Assembly: GCF_905163445.1 (NCBI RefSeq)
Contig: NC_053201.1
Span: 8,938,001 to 9,002,000, forward strand
Direction of reading: 5' to 3'
Source of the DNA: Pararge aegeria
Taxonomy: Eukaryota > Arthropoda > Insecta > Lepidoptera > Nymphalidae
Length of the DNA: 64,000 nt
Positions 42,884 through 53,400 of this stretch are shown piece after piece. The notes beneath the pieces were generated by a model that saw nothing but the letters and a program-made list of their open reading frames with translations, was not told the origin of the DNA and searched no databases. The position numbers and the translations under genes are program-made. The number at the start of each line of letters is the position of its first letter. The first letter of the stretch is position 1.

Positions 42884-43639
42884 GTATATTTATATAGGAG
42901 TAATATGTTTATACTGGTATGTATGTATTTCTATACACCACTTACCTATCTTTTGTAGTCACGTTTTTTTGTGGTGTTCAATGAAAATACCAATTCTTTA
43001 AAAAAGAGCCTCTTGTTCAAATTCGCGTGGCATTTTCTGGCACTGTCCGTTATTTTATTTGATTCTAGTATATATGAAAAATGTATCCATGCTTTTTCCT
43101 TTCCCAAAATCCTGCATTTCTGCTACTTGCGTCAATGCTGCTTACCTACTGTTTAGTGCACTCACAGTTGAGTGCTGTGACAAAGCCGGGCAATTTACCC
43201 TTCGACTACTTGCCGACTTTGATGTACCACCTGAATCTCAAGTATGCATGTATTGAGAATTTATGCTTTTATCATACTTTAGGATGCATTAATCGTGTGA
43301 CTTCAAAAAAGTCCGGTAAAAGCTGACCAAGTATATTCAGGGGTGGGTCCATAACTAACTCTCATGTAAATCAATGAACAGTTCAGTAATGATATACATT
43401 ATTATACCAAAAGAAAAGTACGCTGTTAATGGACACAGTGTTGATAAAATGACAAAGCGTTTAGGTTAGTTTTCACTTTCGAGCCTGATGTCCTACTAAT
43501 GTTATGAATAGAAGAAGAAGAAGAAAAAGTCTTTATTGCTTATTTTATTATATAAAAGCAGGTTAACAAAAAAAAAAAAAAAACCCTGAATATTTGGACG
43601 TTTGCTAAGTATTCAGTAACTATTCGATCTCATCCCCTC
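42884..43639. other. Unassigned sequence
   Basis: GAAGAAGAAGAAGAAAAAGTCTTTATTGC followed by A16 (43506-43583) resembles an antisense LINE tail. Overlapping short plus-strand frames at 42971-43326 lack motifs. Confidence 0.4.
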
Positions 43640-43915
43640 CTCACCATTCGGTGATCACCACTAGATCGCTACCCGCCCAGTGTCTTGCTTTAATATTCCT
43701 AAAACTCGCATGAAGCGATTTGCAATTTCTTTTTTTATACGCATGACTGGAGTTTGGAATGCCCTTCCGAGTTCTGTGTTTCCTAATTCTTACAACCTGG
43801 GTAGTAAGAATGAAGAGTGAGTGGCATCTTCTAGACAAGCGGGTCACATCTTCTTCTACACTTTTCATCAGGTGAGATTGTGGTCAAGCGCTAGTCTATT
43901 ACAGTTAAAAAAAAG
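43640..43915 (+). pseudogene. LINE ORF2 C-terminal end with A tail
   Basis: Plus-strand text encodes TGVWNALPSSVFPNSYNLGS and continues into sequence matching the copy at 27000-27225, including GTGATTGTGGTCAAGCGCTAGTCTAT-like UTR and a terminal A run. Frames are interrupted. Confidence 0.6.
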
Positions 43916-44455
43916 TACTCCCGTACACCACACGTACTGGACCTTTTTGTTTGAAATTTGGATTGGAGATAGTTTACACCATGATATACGACACAGGCTG
44001 CGTTTTATACCGAAAAAAAGGTTATACGCGAAAAATCGTTGTGTATCGTTGTATCATTTTTTAATTACTCTCAAACATTTATTCCGCCCTGGCAGCTCTC
44101 TGAAATAATTCCGTAGTCAAGGGCAAAAATTGTTGTTTTTTGATGGGCTTTATACAAACAAAATAAACACTCGCACTAATTAAATCGAAATACAAGTAAA
44201 ACCAAGCCGGAGCTGAACAAAGAAAATAAATAAAAGACGCAAAGCCGCACCAAAATATATTAAGTAACGACAAGAAAAGATCAAAATAAAAGACATTCCC
44301 AAAAGATTAACTTACCGTTACACGTTATTAAACATTCCTTTGATCTGTATTAAAATTATTGAACTGAAAGAATCCAGCGGGACTAAGTTTATAGATTAAA
44401 TATAGACTTTTAGGTATATTATTTACATTATATTAAACATTATCTTCATAGCTTA
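43916..44455. other. Unassigned sequence
   Basis: No supported feature. Confidence 0.45.
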
Positions 44456-44630
44456 CTTTAATGGTGAAGGTAAACATCGTGTGGAAACCAGCATGCCTGA
44501 GAGTTCTCCATAATATTCTCAAAGGTGAGTGGAGTCCACCAATCCACACTGGGCCGAGGTGGACGGCGCCCTTAAACCTTTCTCATCATAAGGAGGAGAC
44601 CGGTGCGCTAGAGTAAGCCGGTCATAGGTT
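44456..44630 (+). mobile_element. SINE-B, 5'-truncated
   Basis: CTTTAATGGTGAAGGTAAACATCGTGTGG, GCATGCCTGAGAGTTCTCCATAATATTCTCAAAGG and CACCAATCCACACTGGGCC. The head is missing. Confidence 0.7.
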
Positions 44631-44685
44631 GCTATGAAGAAACATTATCTATTTGAAACTAGCCTGGTTAGTGAAATATTATATT

Positions 44686-45125
44686 ACTAGCTGTTGCCCG
44701 CGACTTCGTCTGCGTTTTATTCTGTTTTTTGATGTGGCATTCAATTTAGTATTAGTTCTAACAAATTAAAGTATTCAGTATCGCTAAGCCTTAAACGAGG
44801 GGTTTGCTGCTGTTCGCTGAGGAGTTCTGTCCTCCAACGACATTCATCAGATCTACACAAAGTTTGGGCAAATTTAAATACATCTATAGTACAAAAATAA
44901 TTATCTAAATCGGTTATAATTTGTCGGAGCTATGGTGTAAAATCGTCAAACGCTTTCCCCCCTCTTCCAAAGGAACTGAGCTCAATGTCGAGATAAAAAG
45001 TATCCAATATTACTTCTAACACTTTCAAGAAAATGTGTACAAAGTTTCATGAGGATCGGTTAAGTCGTTTTTGCGTGAAAGCGTCACAAACAAACTTACA
45101 TTGACATTTATAATATTAGTAGGGA
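44686..45125 (-). mobile_element. Helitron-like element, full length, antisense
   Basis: ACTAGCTGTTGCCCGCGACTTCGTC opens and TAATATTAGTAGGGA closes, the reverse complement of TCCCTACTAATATTA...GCGGGCAACAGCTAGT. About 440 bp with no reading frame. It is a close relative of the plus-strand copy at 62436-62859. A short GGGATA repeat follows. Confidence 0.8.
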
Positions 45126-45599
45126 TTAGTAGGGATAGGGATAGGGATTAATATTTACACAAAGATTGTTCAAATGGACTAGTATGAGCATTTTCTCCAC
45201 CTGGAGCACTGTTGTGTTGCGGTATGTAAGGTTTAAGTGCATGTCAAATTATAAAGTAAAGTACAAAATATTTTAATGTCATAATATCGCCAAACTCTCA
45301 ATGTCAATAATTTTATTAATTTTTGGTTAAAATTAATTATTATTTAATTGTAAAAAATCATTTATATAAGAAACTGTGTAAATTAGTTATAATAAATAAC
45401 TTAATTATTCCTTAAATTATAATAATTGATTTGAATTTCAATACAGGATATTGTTTCAAATACGTGTTCTATTTTTAAATATTATAGATATATTTTAATG
45501 GCTCTGTAAAAGTGATATTTAATTGATAAACTTAATAAGTTGATTTATAAATATTATTTACACAATATCAATATACTTTAATGATTTGTAATGAAATAA
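45126..45599. other. Unassigned, very AT-rich
   Basis: No supported feature. Confidence 0.5.
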
Positions 45600-45760
45600 T
45601 ATTGACAGCTGTCAATAATCTTACTACTTCAACGATATAAAAAGGCGGAGCTCGAATTTAAGGCGATCATTTGTGTTTCAAATTTGGAAGTGAAATAAAC
45701 GTCTATTGCAAGCGTCGTTATTATCTGTTTTCCATCAGCCAGTGCATTTTATCTTTCTTA
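45600..45760 (+). promoter_or_regulatory. TATA/Inr promoter-like cluster, possible solo LTR
   Basis: TATAAAAAGG (45636-45645) is followed, 33 bp from its start, by the initiator-like ATCATTTG (A at 45669), then AATAAA at 45694-45699. A promoter and a polyadenylation signal this close together is the arrangement of LTR retrotransposons with a short R region. No coding sequence follows and no LTR ends are certain. Confidence 0.3.
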
Positions 45761-45779
45761 TTAATACTTAGGTTAATTT

Positions 45780-46038
45780 GACGGCCGATTGGCCCAGTTT
45801 GCAGCGACCCTGCTTTCTGAGTCTAAGGCCGTGGGTTCGATTCCCACAACTGGAAAATATTTTTTGTGATGAGCATGAATGTTTTTTAGTGTCTGGGTGT
45901 TTATATGTATATTCTAAGTATTTATGTATATTATTCATAAAAATCATCAGTCATCTTAGTACCCATAACACAAGCTACGCTTACTTTGAGGCTAGGTGGC
46001 GATGTGTGTATGGTAGTAATATATTTATTTATTTATTA
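45780..46038 (+). mobile_element. SINE-A copy, full length
   Basis: GACGGCCGATTGGCCCAGTTTGCAGCGACCC head, intact B box GGTTCGATTCCC, complete body and (TTTA)n tail. Confidence 0.9.
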
Positions 46039-46309
46039 TTTTATCTTAAAAGTTTGGAGAGACATGGCCGGTATCTGTGCCGGTAATCTACTAATTAATA
46101 TTAGTCATAAAAAAACATTTTGTTTTAAATATTCAATAATTTTGGAGAAATAACTGTACGAAGTAGTCATATAAATATTTACCGACCACCATAACAAGTG
46201 CATCCCTCGCCGTTCAACAGTTATGGGTGCCAACTCGCCAGTCCCTAGGATATGTCAACTTTATAACAAGTTCAATATTGTAAATACACATTGTGGTTTT
46301 CTGGCCGAA

Positions 46310-46565
46310 TTCCGGAGATCAATCGAATTAGCTTTAAGTAAAGCATAATAATTTAATTTATTTATTCCTTCCTACACTGCATACACTTCCATCTTGTTTG
46401 TGTACTTAGTTGTAAGCTAGTTTAACACTATTTATTGCATGCGGTATTTACCTGTAAGTAGATTTACATTTTGTCTTCATACAGTATAAGCTAGATTAAA
46501 TTGTTTTTTTGAAATGTAAAGCTGTTTGTAAGCCAAATGAAAAAAAAAAAGAAAAAAAAAAAGTG
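46310..46565 (+). mobile_element. Probable retroposed 3' end with A-rich tail
   Basis: GCTTTAAGTAAAGCATAATAATTTAATTT...GTTTGTAAGCCAAATG is followed by about 20 A residues with a single G. This could be a LINE UTR or a processed transcript. Source unknown. Confidence 0.3.
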
Positions 46566-46779
46566 GTTTAAAAAGGGCTCCAGAATTATTACCGCAATTG
46601 CAAAAATACTGTGGTCCTAGATCAAAGAAAAACATTAAAAACCGAACCGCATCGATGATACTCTACATAAGATGCTTCTTTTGCATTAAACTATACTTAG
46701 TATGAATTTTTTTAATGTAATTTTTTTTTCAAATACATTGTAGAAGTTGGACAGAACAACTGGGTCACTGTTGTGTGAT

Positions 46780-47215
46780 AAGGAACTGTTGTGTGTACTT
46801 ATGTACATTCGTTAGAAGTTATACTTTGGCGTAACAAAATAAATATATATTTATTTTAAATTTTGCCTTTCGCCTTATTCGTTTGTAGAAAAAACAAAAC
46901 CAACAATAGAAAAAAGATATTTCATACATTATAACGCACTATATAGTTAAATAAAGTTTATATAAATATCACAAAAAATATATTTCTACATAATTAAAGA
47001 ATGAATTTAAACATAATTAATTTTGGAACACTAATAGACAGTTAGTTATCGGAAAACCAAGTTACACTCAACATTAAAATTAGAAATTTTGTACAATTGA
47101 ATCAATTATATCACCGGAATGTACCCGCAGACTTTGACAATTCAAAGTGTACACTGTCAAACCTTATAGCTAACTTCAGGGTGACGGTTTTTTGTGACAG
47201 CGCATCGTAAAAATT
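46780..47215. repeat. Dispersed direct duplication, copy 1
   Basis: Shares TATAACGCACTATATAGTTAAATAAAGTTTAT, CACAAAAAATATATTTCTACATAATTAAAGAATGAATTTAAACATAATTAATTTTGGAACACTAATAGACA and further blocks with 48700-49205 in the same orientation. Parts are identical over tens of bases, others carry indels. An 82-codon minus-strand frame (47111-47359) overlaps the edge, but the corresponding frame is not kept in copy 2. Confidence 0.8.
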
Positions 47216-47359
47216 TACTTTAATTTTTCCATAACGTGGAAAAAGAAGTATAACTTCAAAAATCTGCTTGTATATTACCATCGACCATACAACCTTACTT
47301 TCATTATTGAGCCAATAGAGGTCTAACAACAATTTATTAATTACAAACTCCATCGTCAA

Positions 47360-48049
47360 TCAACAGCGAGAGCGATATAAACGGTATATTATTCAAACAC
47401 TGGTAACGAAGTGTTAATTGCGATACAAGCTGTAAACGCCAACTTCATTGCACACTAATCTAAACTGAAACTAACCTGAGAAATTAGCACTCAAGCTATA
47501 TGTAATCTAATTTAAGGAATAATCCGGTTTACTTGTATGAATTGGATGCAAATTCACTTGTGTAGTGGGATAAATATAATCACAACGCAACGTAAGGTAA
47601 TCCAAAGTTTCCCTTTTGAGATGCCAGTTTCGTAAGTCTGTAATACCTTCTTCCTTCTTTTCTTTTCTTCCTTCTTTTTTTTTTCTCATACGTTGTAGTG
47701 GGGTCAGCATACAATCTTTTTCCACTGACTTATATCTACCGTTAAGTATTTATATTGTAATTAATTTGTAGACATATCTTCCATATTGCTTTTGTATTGA
47801 TATTATAGATAGACTCAAACAAATGTAATTATGACTTATGACATATTTTATTTTCGCAGTATTTGTAAGCGTAGTGAAATCCTGTAATAAGGTGAATATA
47901 GATCGAACATAAGAACAATAAAATAAAGTTTCAATAAAAACAATAAAACTGTTGTTTGAAATAAATAAATAAATAACGATCCAATGCTTTGCAAAATTTT
48001 CTCTTTCTATTTCTTCCTCCAATTCTTCGTTTTTGCAAATTCAATTTAT
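47360..48049. other. Unassigned sequence
   Basis: An antisense frame at 47507-47725 is rich in Lys/Glu because of a purine-rich run. No gene supported. Confidence 0.45.
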
Positions 48050-48288
48050 TGGCAACCGATACGCGCAGTGGGTCGCGACCCTGCTTACTGAGTCCAAGGC
48101 TGTAGGTTCGATTCCCACAAATGGATAATTTTTGTGTGATGAACATGGATGTTTCTTCTTGTATTTATATATTATTGTAATGTATTTTATTCATAAAAAT
48201 ATTCATCAGGTCATCTTAGTACCCAAAACACAAGCTATCTTACTTTGGGGCTAGATGGCTACGTGTGTATTTACGTAGTATATTTATG
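48050..48288 (+). mobile_element. SINE-A copy
   Basis: GGCAACCGATACGCGCAGTGGGTCGCGACCC head, B box GGTTCGATTCCC, body with a shortened middle. Confidence 0.8.
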
Positions 48289-48699
48289 TTTTTTTATTTT
48301 TTGAACATTTTTCTGATAATATAATTTTACACAATCATACTCATGATCAGTAGTAAATAAATGAAAATTTTGTTTCTTTTATAAATTCTATAAATTTAAC
48401 CAAAAACTTATAGAAATCAAAAAAAGAAACTAAATTCATGTAGCTTATAAAATATCAAAAAAAGAAACTGAATTATTATGTTATGGCTTGCAAGCCATTA
48501 GCTTTAAATATACTGTTTTGTAAACCAATTGAAAGAAATATTATATTGTGAGAGATGAGAGCGGAGCCTTGTTTGCCAGCAAGTATTCATACAAAAACTC
48601 AGTTAAAAATCAATTTTAAAAACCGATGTAAAAATAGTTCATCTACAAAGCACTCGTAAAACAAAAGTATTAAAAAAAAAAACGGATGTGTACTTGCGT
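48289..48699. other. Unassigned AT-rich sequence
   Basis: The short unit AAAAAAGAAACT is repeated at 48419 and 48459. No other feature. Confidence 0.45.
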
Positions 48700-49205
48700 T
48701 AGATGTTACACTTCTTTGGCGTAGCAAGATAAAAATCTTTACAAAAATTTTATCTTTTGCCTTATTCAGCGTTTTTAGAAAAAACTACACTAATAATTGA
48801 AAAAGGTATTTCATACATTGAAAGTTTATTATAACGCACTATATAGTTAAATAAAGTTTATTTAAATATCACAAAAAATATATTTCTACATAATTAAAGA
48901 ATGAATTTAAACATAATTAATTTTGGAACACTAATAGACACATAACACTACACTACTAACAGACATAATAGATAAGTTAGTTATCGGAAAACCAAGTTTC
49001 ACTCAACATTAAAATTTGAGATTTTTGTACAATTGAATCAATTAAATCACCGAAATGAGCCAGCAGATATTGAAAATTGAAAGTGTACCTTTTTAAAGTC
49101 AAACTAAAATGTTGACTATAGCTATTTTCAGCCATAAACAAAAATTGAATTTAATTGAGCTAACTTCTGGGTGTCGTTTTTTTGTGACGGTGTAAATTTT
49201 TACGA
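48700..49205. repeat. Dispersed direct duplication, copy 2
   Basis: Second copy of the 46780-47215 unit, starting near CACTTCTTTGGCGTAGCAAGAT and ending near TTTTTTTGTGACGGTG. It has an extra segment (ACATAACACTACACTACTAACAGACATAATAG) and others missing from copy 1. Confidence 0.8.
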
Positions 49206-49342
49206 AATTATAACGAGGACATTCAAATGATCGAGCATTGAAAACAAAAGAAATACAATTCTTTAGGTACCTATCCACTGATGTTTTCACGAAGGCCGTT
49301 CCCTACAGGGCCACCAAAATGAAAAAGATTAACATGTAAATT

Positions 49343-49390
49343 GAGTTTTACAGGGAAAGATAACGTTCGTTATCTTTCCCTGTAAAACTC
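49343..49390. repeat. Perfect inverted repeat, 23-bp arms
   Basis: Arms beginning GAGTTTTACAGGGAAAGATA at 49343-49365 and their complement at 49368-49390 are separated by only TT. Confidence 0.85.
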
Positions 49391-49539
49391 TTCTGGTCTG
49401 GTCTTTTAGGAATATAAATACCGTGCTTGATTGATTTGAATAATGCTTGTTTTTCATGTTTTATCTTAGTTGGGTACATCACTTTAAAATTTCTGTAGCA
49501 TAATATAGGTGTGCTATTGTATATGTATCTCTATGAATT

Positions 49540-49720
49540 TTCTCTGTGGTGTACAATACGTAATATATATATTTATTGTACACCACAGAGAATTATAACG
49601 ATAGAAGAGTAGCAACTGCTGAGTTTCTTGCCGGCTTCTTTCTTCTCGGTAGTAACTGTGTTCTGAACCGGTGGTAAATAGCTTATGGAGTAAGACGATT
49701 TGAAACAAATAAATTTTTCA
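49540..49720 (-). mobile_element. LINE 3' UTR copy with inverted tail
   Basis: TATTGTACACCACAGAGAA (49574-49592) is mirrored exactly at 49540-49558, so two tail ends face each other. The following GATAGAAGAGTAGCAACTGCTGAGTTTCTTGCCGGCTTC and GAACCGGTGGTAAATAGC form a common lepidopteran LINE UTR block. Confidence 0.55.
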
Positions 49721-50282
49721 TTTTTATCATATATTTTTGGCCAAACCCAATAAGAGCCCGAAACCTCGTGGTCCATAGTTATTTTTTAAATGTTTCGCAC
49801 TCAGATATAATTAGTATGTAATTTTTTTTTTCAATATTTCATATTGACTGTTATAATTGGTGATTTAGTTTGTATTTATTGGTATTAAATAGTAGTAATA
49901 AAAATTAAAATGATTCATAATTCATTAATTATTTATTTATTGCATAAACTGTGTACATATAATGGTATTATGAGCTAAAAGTTGTGGGCTTACAGTTTGC
50001 TATTTGAGTTACATATTAAAAAATAAAAAATATAATCGTAAGTCACATTTAAACTAAAACAAAAAAAAAACAAGAAATTATATAATTTACATAATGATGT
50101 CAATTGTTATAATAAATGTCATTTTCAAAATTTATTTTAATTTTTAAATGCTTTACTTAATATTTTTTATTTATTTATTCATAGCCAGCATTTCATTTAC
50201 TGAACAATAACACTTATTCAACAACACAGCCAGAGATCCCTCCTAAAGCGTGAAAATAATAATGTGAAGACCAACGAGACAG
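49721..50282. other. Unassigned, very AT-rich
   Basis: No supported feature. Confidence 0.5.
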
Positions 50283-50549
50283 ATAAATAAATAATAAATA
50301 AATATACTACGACAATACACACATCGCCACCTAGCCCCAAAGTAAGCGTAGCTTGTTTTATGGGTACTAAGATAGCTGTTGAATATTTTTATGAATATAA
50401 TACATAAATACTTATAATATACATATAAACACCCAGACACTGAAAAACATTCATTTTCATCACACAAACATTTTCCAGTTGTGGGAATCGAACCCACGAC
50501 CTTGGACTCAGAGAGCAGGGTCGCTGCAAACTGCGCCAATCGGCCGTCA
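50283..50549 (-). mobile_element. SINE-A copy, full length
   Basis: Antisense from (AAAT)n and TACTACGACAATACACACATCGCC to GCGCCAATCGGCCGTC. The B box complement GGAATCGAACCC is intact. It faces the plus-strand copy at 50666 head to head. Confidence 0.9.
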
Positions 50550-50589
50550 GAAGTTAATTTATTAGCACGAATACTACTGTTTGACATAA

Positions 50590-51095
50590 TTCTTTCCTTG
50601 GACAGGAAGTACGGGAAGTGCTACCGCCTTGCTTATTCTGCCGCCAAGCAGCAATGCAATGTTATGACGGCCGATTGGCGCGGTGGGCAGCGACCCTGTT
50701 TTCTGATTCAAAGGCCGTGGGTTCGATTCCTACAACTGGAATATGTTTGTGTGATGAACATGAATGTTTTTCAGTGTCTGGGTGTTTATATGTATTTTAC
50801 CAGTATTTATGTATATTAATTCGTTGAAAAAATATTCAGCAGTCATCTTAGCACCCATAACACAAGCTACGCTTACTTTGGGGCTAAATGGCGGTGTGTG
50901 TATTGTCGTAGTATATTTATTTATTTATTTATTTAATGTCCCGCTCTGTGTGTTGCCAGTGTAACTATAGGCTACATGACGACTAACACTTAGGCCTCAG
51001 GTTTATGGAAACATGGCGGAACTTGGTAGAATGTGTTGCCCGCATTCCATGCCAAGTGTTTACGGATGACGGTTTTCCACAGGGCCATGTACTTA
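50590..51095 (+). repeat. Dispersed repeat split by a SINE-A
   Basis: AGTGCTACCGCCTTGCTTATTCTGCCGCCAAGCAGCAATGCAATG before the SINE-A, and CTCTGTGTGTTGCCAGTGTAAC...TACGGATGACGGTTTTCCA after it, are consecutive blocks of a repeat whose other copy is at 29725-29935. Confidence 0.5.
50666..50936 (+). mobile_element. SINE-A copy, full length
   Basis: GACGGCCGATTGGCGCGGTGGGCAG head, B box GGTTCGATTCCT, complete body and (TTTA)n tail. AATGT on both sides may be its target duplication. Confidence 0.9.
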
Positions 51096-51233
51096 GTCCG
51101 TCAGTCAATACCATGCAAAAAGCAACGGATAAACCAATTGACAGATTTTTTCTCGCATCAAGATATTTCCATACACTAAGGCTAAGTTTCATTAAAGGAA
51201 GTGGTTGCAAGTTGATAAAAATGCTATTGTGTA

Positions 51234-51545
51234 TCATCATCATCCTTACATCAACGCATTACCGGCCCACTACAGAGCGCGGGTCTTCTCCCATAATGAG
51301 AAGGGGTTAAGGCCGTAGTCCACCACGCTGGCCGAGTGCGGATTGGTAGAGTTCAGACGCTTTGAGAATATTATGTCGAACTCTCAAGCATGCAGGTTTC
51401 CTCGCGATGTTTTCCTTCACCGTTCAAGCAAGCGATATTTAAATTAATTAAAACGCACGTAACTTAGAGAAGTAAGATGAAGTTACGTGCTGGGATTCGA
51501 ACTCAATCCCCCGAAAGTGGAGTCGAGCTTCATCGTCACCGCTAT
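51234..51545 (-). mobile_element. SINE-B copy, full length
   Basis: CATCATCATCC tail complement, CATTACCGGCCCACTACAGAGCGCGGG, AAGGCCGTAGTCCACCACGCTGGCC, GCATGCAGGTTTCCTCGCGATGTTTTCC and a head ending CATCGTCACCGC. Confidence 0.85.
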
Positions 51546-51777
51546 CGTGTATAATATAATATAATAAAGTTTATCCGGGCTGTTGCTAGTTGAACAATAA
51601 CTCAAGGTGACGCTTAAGCTAGCTATCGAGTTTCCCTCAATAATGAGGTTACAGGGCGCGACGTCGGCTTCCCCGCCTAACTAACTTAAGGCGCCTACTT
51701 AATAATATCACATCGCCGGCATCTTCACATCGTTAAATCCTACTTATATTATAAACGTAAAGTTTGTCATGATCATT

Positions 51778-52036
51778 GACGGCCGATTGGCGCAGTGGGC
51801 AGCGACCCTGCTTTCTGAGTCCAAGGCCGTGGGTTCGATTCCCACAATTGGAAAATGTTTGTGTGAAGAACATGAATGTTTTTCAGTGTCTGGGTGTTTA
51901 TATGTATATTATAAGTATTTATGTATATTATTCATAAAAATATTCATCAGTTATCTTAGTACCCATAACACAAGCTACGCTTACTTTGGGACTAGATGGC
52001 GATGTGTGTATTGTCGTAGTATATTTATTTATTTAT
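51778..52036 (+). mobile_element. SINE-A copy, close to consensus
   Basis: GACGGCCGATTGGCGCAGTGGGCAG head with A-box TGGCGCAGTGG and B-box GGTTCGATTCC, body and (TTTA)n tail all complete. It is one of the least diverged copies here. Transcription would be by RNA polymerase III. Confidence 0.9.
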
Positions 52037-52039
52037 CAT

Positions 52040-52605
52040 AATCAATCTATTACCCGCCCACTACAAGGCACAGGGCTCCTTCCACTATGAGGCCGTAGTC
52101 CACAGTGGTGGACTTGTCTCCACACGCCTTTGAGAACATTATGGAAATCTCTCGTTCCTTTTTTAATCTCCCCTGGTGTTAATTGAGGATGTCTAAGATG
52201 GTAGCCTGCTAACCTGCTGGGGAGTATAGTAGTCATACCCCTAATCGGTTTCTACATGATATCGCACTGGAACACTAAATCGCTAAGCGACACGTCTTTG
52301 TCGGTAAGGTAACTAGCCACAGTGGTAAAGACAGAGCTGAGAAAATTCTGAAATTATATATTCCCGAAATGCTCCTGCCGTGAATCGAACCTGGGACCTG
52401 CTACTTAAATTCACAGCGCTCACCGTTGCGCAAGGGCTGTCGTCAAAACTCACGCTTCAACGAAAAACAGGTTTCTCACTCTGTTTTCCTTCACCGTTCA
52501 AGTGATATTTCAATTGCTTTAAACGCCAAAACTTGAAAAGGTAGAGGTGCTGGTATTTAACTCGGCTCCCCGAAAGGCGAAGTCCCACTAGGCTTATTTC
52601 CGCTA
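52040..52605 (-). mobile_element. SINE-B copy split by a SINE-C
   Basis: ATTACCCGCCCACTACAAGGCACAGGG...GAACATTATGGAAATCTC (to about 52153) and CAGGTTTCTCACTCTGTTTTCCTTCACCGTTC...CCCGAAAGGCGAAGTC (from about 52467) are the two halves of one antisense SINE-B. Confidence 0.75.
52180..52445 (-). mobile_element. SINE-C copy inserted in SINE-B
   Basis: GTCTAAGATGGTAGCCTGCTAACCTGCTGGGGAGTATAG, CCCCTAATCGGTTTCTACATGATATCGCACTGG, CGACACGTCTTTGTCGGTAAGG and a head complement CACAGCGCTCACCGTTGCGCAAGGGC. Confidence 0.85.
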
Positions 52606-52823
52606 CATGGGCGTACCTAAACCAAAAAATTATTTTAAAGAAAATTTACATGGGCGTACCATAAAAAAACTAAAATTATAGTTACCCCAATAAATTTTGC
52701 ACAAAAAAAAATTAGATTCAAAATATTTCGGAAACAGGCGAAAAATTTATGTACATAACCTAATTAACCCTAGAACCCCTTTATTTCAACCCGGGTGTGA
52801 AGCGAGCACCTTCCTACGGGCTT
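52606..52823. other. Unassigned sequence
   Basis: ATGGGCGTACC is repeated at 52608 and 52649. Nothing else. Confidence 0.4.
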
Positions 52824-53010
52824 GAATGAATGAATGAATGAATGAATACACTTTTATTGTACACCAAAGAAACAAAAAGTAGTTAAAAAGATATAAATAC
52901 AAATCAAGAGAGTACAATTTGGTGGCCTTATCGCTACATAGCGATTTCTTCCAGGCAACCAATGGCGCAAAAGGAAAAAAGAGGTAGGTGGTGCAATAAA
53001 TAAGATTTAA
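52824..53010 (-). mobile_element. LINE-J 3' UTR copy
   Basis: GAATGAATGAATGAATGAATACACTTTTATTGTACACC tail complement, GTGGCCTTATCGCTACATAGCGATTTC hairpin (52930-52945), CAGGCAACCAATGGCG and GAGGTAGGTGGTGCA. Followed by a TA-rich run. Confidence 0.8.
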
Positions 53011-53329
53011 AAATTATACAAATATATAAATATAAATAAAATATATATATATGTACATATATATATAAGTATGGCTTTTACATTAACAAGAGCTATACAT
53101 ATATTTTTTACATATTATATTAATATTAGAGACACTTTGGTATAAAGATACCCGTTCTCATCGTGGTTTCGATTTCCGGGCTAGACTATTGAGTTTAACA
53201 GTATAAAAACCTCAATACCCGCTTAGAGTTATTAAATTGTTGGAACTCTTCCTCATGTCCTCAGGATAGTTAAGCCATCGGTTTTGGCAATTATTACTAG
53301 CTTTTTATATTAGAAATAATATAAATTAA
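53011..53329. other. Unassigned sequence
   Basis: TA-rich run to about 53070, then no feature. Confidence 0.45.
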
Positions 53330-53400
53330 CAACGATAGTAAGGTGGGTAGGACTTCGACTTCATTTCCGGAGGTCCTAGCACGCACCACGTATAAAGATT
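53330..53400 (+). mobile_element. SINE-B head scrap
   Basis: AGGTGGGTAGGACTTCGACTTCATTTCCGGAGG...AGCACGCACC matches the region between the A and B boxes of SINE-B. Confidence 0.4.

Noticed and set aside
47111..47359. 82-codon minus-strand frame in the duplicated AT-rich unit as a small gene
   Set aside because: The matching region of the second copy at 49.1 kb has an extra A and other indels that destroy the frame, so it is not conserved as protein.
51800..51845. tRNA-like heads of SINE-A, SINE-B, SINE-C and SINE-D as tRNA genes
   Set aside because: They have A and B boxes but no full cloverleaf, and each continues into a SINE body.
51769..52041. 90-codon frame reading through a SINE-A, with similar frames at 50243-50587, 50618-50827, 45778-46086 and 33390-33659
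   Set aside because: The recurring sequence SESKAVGSIPT is the SINE head translated. Same text at many SINE-A copies, no gene.
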